Source of the DNA: an uncultured Bdellovibrio sp.
GTDB taxonomy: Bacteria > Bdellovibrionota > Bdellovibrionia > Bdellovibrionales > Bdellovibrionaceae
Direction of reading: 5' to 3'
DNA length: 36,188 nucleotides
NCBI RefSeq assembly: GCF_946478835.1
Contig: NZ_CAMLDV010000018.1
Coordinates: 1 to 36,188 of the forward strand
Shown: positions 32,323-36,188 of the stretch, in pieces
How the letters are laid out: each line of letters begins with the position of its first letter
Position numbering within the stretch: the stretch's first letter is position 1
Translations under genes and position numbers: made by a program
Notes under the pieces: generated by a model
What the model saw: only the letters and a program-made list of their open reading frames with translations
Database searches by the model: none
Told to the model about the DNA's origin: nothing

Positions 32323-35300
32323 CTATCTCACTTCTTCGATAGAAAACCAAGTTCTGACATCATTTGGAATTGTGACAGTGCCGACACCATTAGGCCCAAA
32401 GGTCATTTCGAAGTAGTCGCCCGTTGTAACCACCACGGGGCTCGAACAGAAATTCGTAATATAAGGAGTCGTAGCTGTGTGTCCTTCTGTGAGCGTATGC
32501 GGAAGCCCTGCAGCGAAAGCTCCATTCTTATGAATACCTGAACCAATCATTCCACTGCTTCCGGCAGCAAAATATCCATAGGCATTTCCACATAAACGGA
32601 CCAACGTAACTCCCGCAGGGATTGTAAGTCGTGTAGGAGATCCCGCACTCCAGAATCCACCGGTATCATACGTGGCAACATTCCAAGACACAGGACTGAC
32701 GGCTGTTGCAGATGTTCCTGCATTTAACGCTAAGAGCGCTCTCTTCGCAGCTCCGGGATAAGCGGTCGTTTGCGTTGTCGTATCAGGATATTTCACACCG
32801 CCTGAAGTAGATTCGATAGTTCCGGCAACAGTGAGTTTTTGTCCTGGAGACGCAGTACCAATACCTACTTTACCATCACTTAAACGCATGACTTCTGTCA
32901 AAGTATTGGCTCCGGTTGTCGTGGTTTGAAAGCGCATATAACCACCCGTCGCCGTTGTCGTTGTGTTTTCGGAGGTCACAACTGAAATACGTGCCGTTGG
33001 ATTCGGAGCTGCTGCTCCAGTTTCATTCGTACCGTAGAAATTAATCTGTCCTAAACCTTTGGCGCTGACTGTTTGTGATGTTGCCGTATCTGTACTGTCT
33101 GCCGAGGTATAAAAATCAACTCCGGGACCAATGCCGGAAACTTCCGTGCGGCGCAATTTGATGGAACTTGTCGCGTAGTTATTGCCTTGCACGTCGATAC
33201 GATAAGATGGTGCCAATGTACCGAGGCCGACATTGCCAATAAATGCACTGTTACCCGAACCAACGTGCAACGCGAGCGGATTCGTAATTGTCACATTACT
33301 GCCTGCACTAGGGCTGCCCGCAAGATAAAGTGCCGAAGCATTCGTGATCGTCTGCGCACTTGATGCCGCAAAAGTATGCGTGCCAATCGAAGCCACGGTT
33401 CTTGCGGCAATAGTACCAGATCCCGTCGTGTCTGTTGACGTCACTCCAGGGATATAAAGATGCGATCCTTGAGTTGTCCAGGAAGGAGCTGAATAGGCGC
33501 TGCCACCGATTTGCAATAAAGAAATCGGCGAAGCTGTTCCAATTCCTAAATTTCCCGCAGCCGTCAAACGCATGCGTTCTAAGTTGCTTGTTGAGTTCAA
33601 CGGCGTAGTTTGGAAATACAAATCCGTTCCCGCAGCGGATCCCGAAAAATCTTGTGCCGCTTGCGCCCAGATAGAGGCGCCCATTTTATATCCACCCGCC
33701 GCATTGGAACTTCCGTTAAACGCGATCGCTCCAAGAGACTCACCTGATTTCATGACGGCACTGGTGCCTGTTGTGCCGCGCATGTTAACTAGATTGATGG
33801 AAGGGTTTCCTACAGCGCCCACGGCTGGCGAACCCGCATAATTCACAACATTGAGAGCAGGATACCGAGCTGCTGTTGTCGATGTATTTTCAGAGACGAC
33901 GGACATATTCGCATCGGCATCAGCCTTATACAAACTCATGTCATACCAAGAAAGAGCTTGTGTACCGAAACCAACACTTCCGCCGCTAAGAATCGTCATG
34001 CGTGTCGTATTGTTAGTTTTTAAAACTAGGTTACGGCTGTCGTTCGTTCCTAAAGTTGCAACAGCGCCGAAGGAGTTTCCACCTTGTTTAAAATAAGTCG
34101 TGTCGTAGGGTGCTGCCGGCAAATCTGCAGCCACCAACGTACGGAATGAAGGTGCGCCCGCTCCTCCACTTGGAGCCGCTAAGAAAGTATTTGCTGATTT
34201 TGAAGCATAAGTGATTGCCGCATCACCGATAGCAATTGATGTACAAACAAATCCTCCTGCGGGAGAAACAAAAGTTAAAGTCTGTGCGGCCGTACAAATC
34301 GGAAATTGAGTATAATCCGGTTTTCCACTGAGAGATGTTGAAAGGCCTGTGACATCTGCGACGGCAATCGCACTGTTCACCCAATTTGTACCGTCATATT
34401 TTAAATACTGAGATCCCGTTAAAGAAGAAATCGAAAGAGCCGTTCCGCTGAGTTTGGCAACCGTCGGATTTGGATATGTTCCGCTGAGATCTCCGCCCGC
34501 CGCTCCCGTGGCGACTGGCAAGTTCGTCAATTGGCTTCCGTCAATAGCAGGAAGTTTTGCAGAACCGTCTAAGCGAACAATTTGATTGGCACCCGTGCCC
34601 ACGTTCACATTCAAAGTGACGGTTCCCGAAGCTCCTCCACCGGTTAATCCCGTTCCTGCCGTCACACCTGTAATCGTGCCACCCGTTCCCGTTGCAGAAC
34701 TCACAACATCCCACGCGGAGCCATTGTAGCGATAAATTTTTTGCGTATCTGTTGCGACAAAGAGATCTCCCGTCGCAGGAGTTCCAGGTTTGCTGGCAGC
34801 AGCGCCGGAGGAAATAACTCCAACTCCACCGCCATTTTTTACAAGAGCATCCGTGATACCATATCCCGACAGTGTCGTTGGTTTTCCTGTCGTGATTTTA
34901 GACCAATCTAAATTCGGAATATCTGAAGCAGCTAACGGCGGCAAAGTAGTCGGAGCCCACTTCGTTCCATTCCATTGTAAAACTTGATTCGCTGTTGGAG
35001 CTGTCGTGTCGACAGGATTGTTTTGTAGAGCAACAACTTTCGCCGCTCCAATAGATCCGGTGACATCTCCCGCAAGCCCCACATTGATGGCCTGACATTG
35101 GAAGTTTCCGGAAACGGAATTCCAATACATTGTTTGGCTCACAGTACATCCTGCAGAAGACACATAACCATTGAACGCAGACTGAGTCAGATAAGTACTG
35201 AGCGCAGCACTTAGACCATTCACATCCGGGATGCCCACCGTCGCAGGGGCCCACGTTGCTCCACCAAATTTTAAAAATTGACCACTCGTTGGAGTCGTTG

Positions 35301-36126
35301 TGCTAACACCTACTCCTCGCAGAGCTACAACTGTAGGTCCAGGGTAAGTTCCACTTAAATCACCACTCGCTGTGGAACCTGTTTGCAAGGCGTTCACTAA
35401 ACGCGGATCATTTCCCGCCGCCACTGTGTTGGGCGTTGTTCCCACGTTCAACGTCAATGTGGGAGTCGAAGTGTTGTTGACGATCGTAAGATATGAATTT
35501 GCGGAAGTCACATTTGTGACTGTTCCTCCACTGGCGCCCGCTACAGACGCACAAGTCAAAGCCGATCCATCCCAGCTTAAGAATGTGCTCGGCGCACACG
35601 TGGGAATTCCCGTTTTAAGAATAAAGTCAGACGCGGTGTTGGTACCTAGCTTTGCCGCTGAATAAGAAAATCCTGCGTAGGGAACAGAACGCACTGTCGA
35701 GTCTGGAGAAATTGTTTTCCATCCGCTGCCATCGTGAAACTTCACGCGCAATTTGCGAACATCATCGACTTGCGGATTGTAGGGAAAATTTCCATCACAA
35801 GTAAGCGAACCTGTATTCTTAAATGCATCTAACAACGTGAACGTTCCATTGCCTGGATAACTTTGTGTTCCAAGTGCACCAATCGGCACATCAAACACAC
35901 CGCCGGAGTTCACCATGTTAATGCCGTTAACTTGTTCACGATAAAGAACACAAAGACCATCAGGACTTGTGATCTCAAATTGAAAACTGACGTTGTTGTA
36001 TTCCAGAGGAGATCCATCCGACTTCAGAATACGACCTTGATAAGTCAGCGAGCTTGGAGCTGCAAAGCCTGCAATCGCAAAGAAAAATGAAAGAAAGAAT
36101 GTCCAGCTACGTACAAGATTAGACAT
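32323..36126 (-). CDS. Giant phage-tail-fibre-like surface protein (MAT-type trimeric adhesin)
   Basis: 1267 residues, with a signal peptide to about 22 (IAGFAAPSS). Residues about 25-150 form an N-terminal domain found on many Bdellovibrio fibre-like proteins ('LTYQGRILKSDGSPL'). A long Gly/Ser/Thr/Ala-rich stalk follows with fibre repeats: 'SGDLSGTYPGPTVVAL', 'GGDLSGTYPNPTVAKL', 'AAGNDPRLVNAL' and 'LGIGTASP', 'VGIGTASPGQKLTVAG'. 'GGVKYPDTTTQTTAY' (about residue 1110) marks the end of the stalk. The last about 140 residues form a distinct tip ('VATYDTGGFWSAGSPTRLTIPAGVTLVRLCGN'), similar to C1q/TNF-like jelly-roll phage receptor-binding domains. Fits trimeric fibres used by Bdellovibrio to contact prey. 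Ligand unknown. Its sigma-28 promoter suggests attack-phase expression. Confidence 0.85.
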   Translation of the reverse strand: MSNLVRSWTFFLSFFFAIAGFAAPSSLTYQGRILKSDGSPLEYNNVSFQFEITSPDGLCVLYREQVNGINMVNSGGVFDVPIGALGTQSYPGNGTFTLLDAFKNTGSLTCDGNFPYNPQVDDVRKLRVKFHDGSGWKTISPDSTVRSVPYAGFSYSAAKLGTNTASDFILKTGIPTCAPSTFLSWDGSALTCASVAGASGGTVTNVTSANSYLTIVNNTSTPTLTLNVGTTPNTVAAGNDPRLVNALQTGSTASGDLSGTYPGPTVVALRGVGVSTTTPTSGQFLKFGGATWAPATVGIPDVNGLSAALSTYLTQSAFNGYVSSAGCTVSQTMYWNSVSGNFQCQAINVGLAGDVTGSIGAAKVVALQNNPVDTTAPTANQVLQWNGTKWAPTTLPPLAASDIPNLDWSKITTGKPTTLSGYGITDALVKNGGGVGVISSGAAASKPGTPATGDLFVATDTQKIYRYNGSAWDVVSSATGTGGTITGVTAGTGLTGGGASGTVTLNVNVGTGANQIVRLDGSAKLPAIDGSQLTNLPVATGAAGGDLSGTYPNPTVAKLSGTALSISSLTGSQYLKYDGTNWVNSAIAVADVTGLSTSLSGKPDYTQFPICTAAQTLTFVSPAGGFVCTSIAIGDAAITYASKSANTFLAAPSGGAGAPSFRTLVAADLPAAPYDTTYFKQGGNSFGAVATLGTNDSRNLVLKTNNTTRMTILSGGSVGFGTQALSWYDMSLYKADADANMSVVSENTSTTAARYPALNVVNYAGSPAVGAVGNPSINLVNMRGTTGTSAVMKSGESLGAIAFNGSSNAAGGYKMGASIWAQAAQDFSGSAAGTDLYFQTTPLNSTSNLERMRLTAAGNLGIGTASPISLLQIGGSAYSAPSWTTQGSHLYIPGVTSTDTTGSGTIAARTVASIGTHTFAASSAQTITNASALYLAGSPSAGSNVTITNPLALHVGSGNSAFIGNVGLGTLAPSYRIDVQGNNYATSSIKLRRTEVSGIGPGVDFYTSADSTDTATSQTVSAKGLGQINFYGTNETGAAAPNPTARISVVTSENTTTTATGGYMRFQTTTTGANTLTEVMRLSDGKVGIGTASPGQKLTVAGTIESTSGGVKYPDTTTQTTAYPGAAKRALLALNAGTSATAVSPVSWNVATYDTGGFWSAGSPTRLTIPAGVTLVRLCGNAYGYFAAGSSGMIGSGIHKNGAFAAGLPHTLTEGHTATTPYITNFCSSPVVVTTGDYFEMTFGPNGVGTVTIPNDVRTWFSIEEVR

Positions 36127-36132
36127 GCCTCT

Positions 36133-36160
36133 TTATCGGCTTTTTAACAGACTCTCTTTA
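36133..36160 (-). promoter_or_regulatory. Sigma-28 (FliA) type promoter abutting the fibre gene
   Basis: Perfect GCCGATAA (36133-36140, minus strand) with TAAA (36157-36160) 16 bp upstream (consensus 15). Only six bases separate the -10 from the ATG at 36126, so transcription would start at or next to the start codon. Confidence 0.65.
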
Positions 36161-36188
36161 AAGTTTTTCGCTTCAAATTGAGATACTG

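Noticed and set aside
34450..35385. Tandem DNA repeat within the fibre gene
   Set aside because: The GDLSGTYP units repeat at protein level, but the DNA copies are diverged and far apart; no recent tandem duplication is visible.

Overview
The window looks like chromosomal DNA of a Bdellovibrio-like predatory bacterium (Bdellovibrionota). This is inferred from gene content, not from a marker gene. The strongest pointers are a 1267-residue phage-fibre-like surface protein of the kind described as mosaic adhesive trimer (MAT) fibres in Bdellovibrio, near-consensus sigma-28 (FliA) promoters, hybrid histidine kinases, an L,D-transpeptidase and many small lipoproteins. Coding density is very high. 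ATGA- or TAATG-type start/stop overlaps are common, and three convergent gene pairs overlap at their stop codons. I saw no tRNA, rRNA, IS element, prophage or CRISPR array.

Layout. 1-4.2 kb: the end of an outer-membrane beta-barrel gene, a secreted protein of unknown function with a His/Cys pair resembling clan CD peptidases, a secreted alpha/beta hydrolase and a 3D-domain lipoprotein. 4.2-6.9 kb: a hybrid sensor kinase. 6.9-11.5 kb (minus): one compact operon, ferredoxin - nth - DoxX-like - thiB - thiP - thiQ, driven by a good sigma-70-type promoter and without a visible TPP riboswitch. 11.5-11.7 kb: a 115-bp hairpin-forming inverted repeat in a divergent intergenic region. 11.7-15.5 kb (plus): GNAT acetyltransferase, lipoprotein, elbB, D-Ala-D-Ala ligase, then a clear intrinsic terminator. 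15.6-18.9 kb: a second hybrid kinase, a collagen-like lipoprotein on the opposite strand and a small CxxC protein.

18.9-24.5 kb (minus) is a chemotaxis operon behind a sigma-28-type promoter: cheA, an extended CheW, a CheD-CheB fusion and an aldehyde-dehydrogenase-like protein. CheA and CheD keep their key residues. The CheB esterase domain has lost its catalytic Ser and His, and the ALDH-like protein has lost its Asn and Glu. The cluster therefore ends in two probable pseudo-enzymes, which is the most unusual thing in the window.

24.5-28.9 kb (minus): a candidate 39-codon gene with its own hairpin, then an operon of porin-like barrel, imelysin and di-haem (DUF1111) protein, probably for metal (iron) acquisition at the envelope. 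28.9-30.6 kb: HIT protein, DUF1653 protein and nitronate monooxygenase in one operon. 30.7-32.2 kb: an L,D-transpeptidase whose Shine-Dalgarno sequence lies in a long inverted repeat. 32.3-36.1 kb: the MAT-like fibre, with a consensus sigma-28 -10 element so close to the ATG that a leaderless mRNA is predicted.

Motility, chemotaxis and the prey-recognition fibre thus appear to share a sigma-28 attack-phase programme, while wall remodelling and nutrient uptake genes use other promoters.
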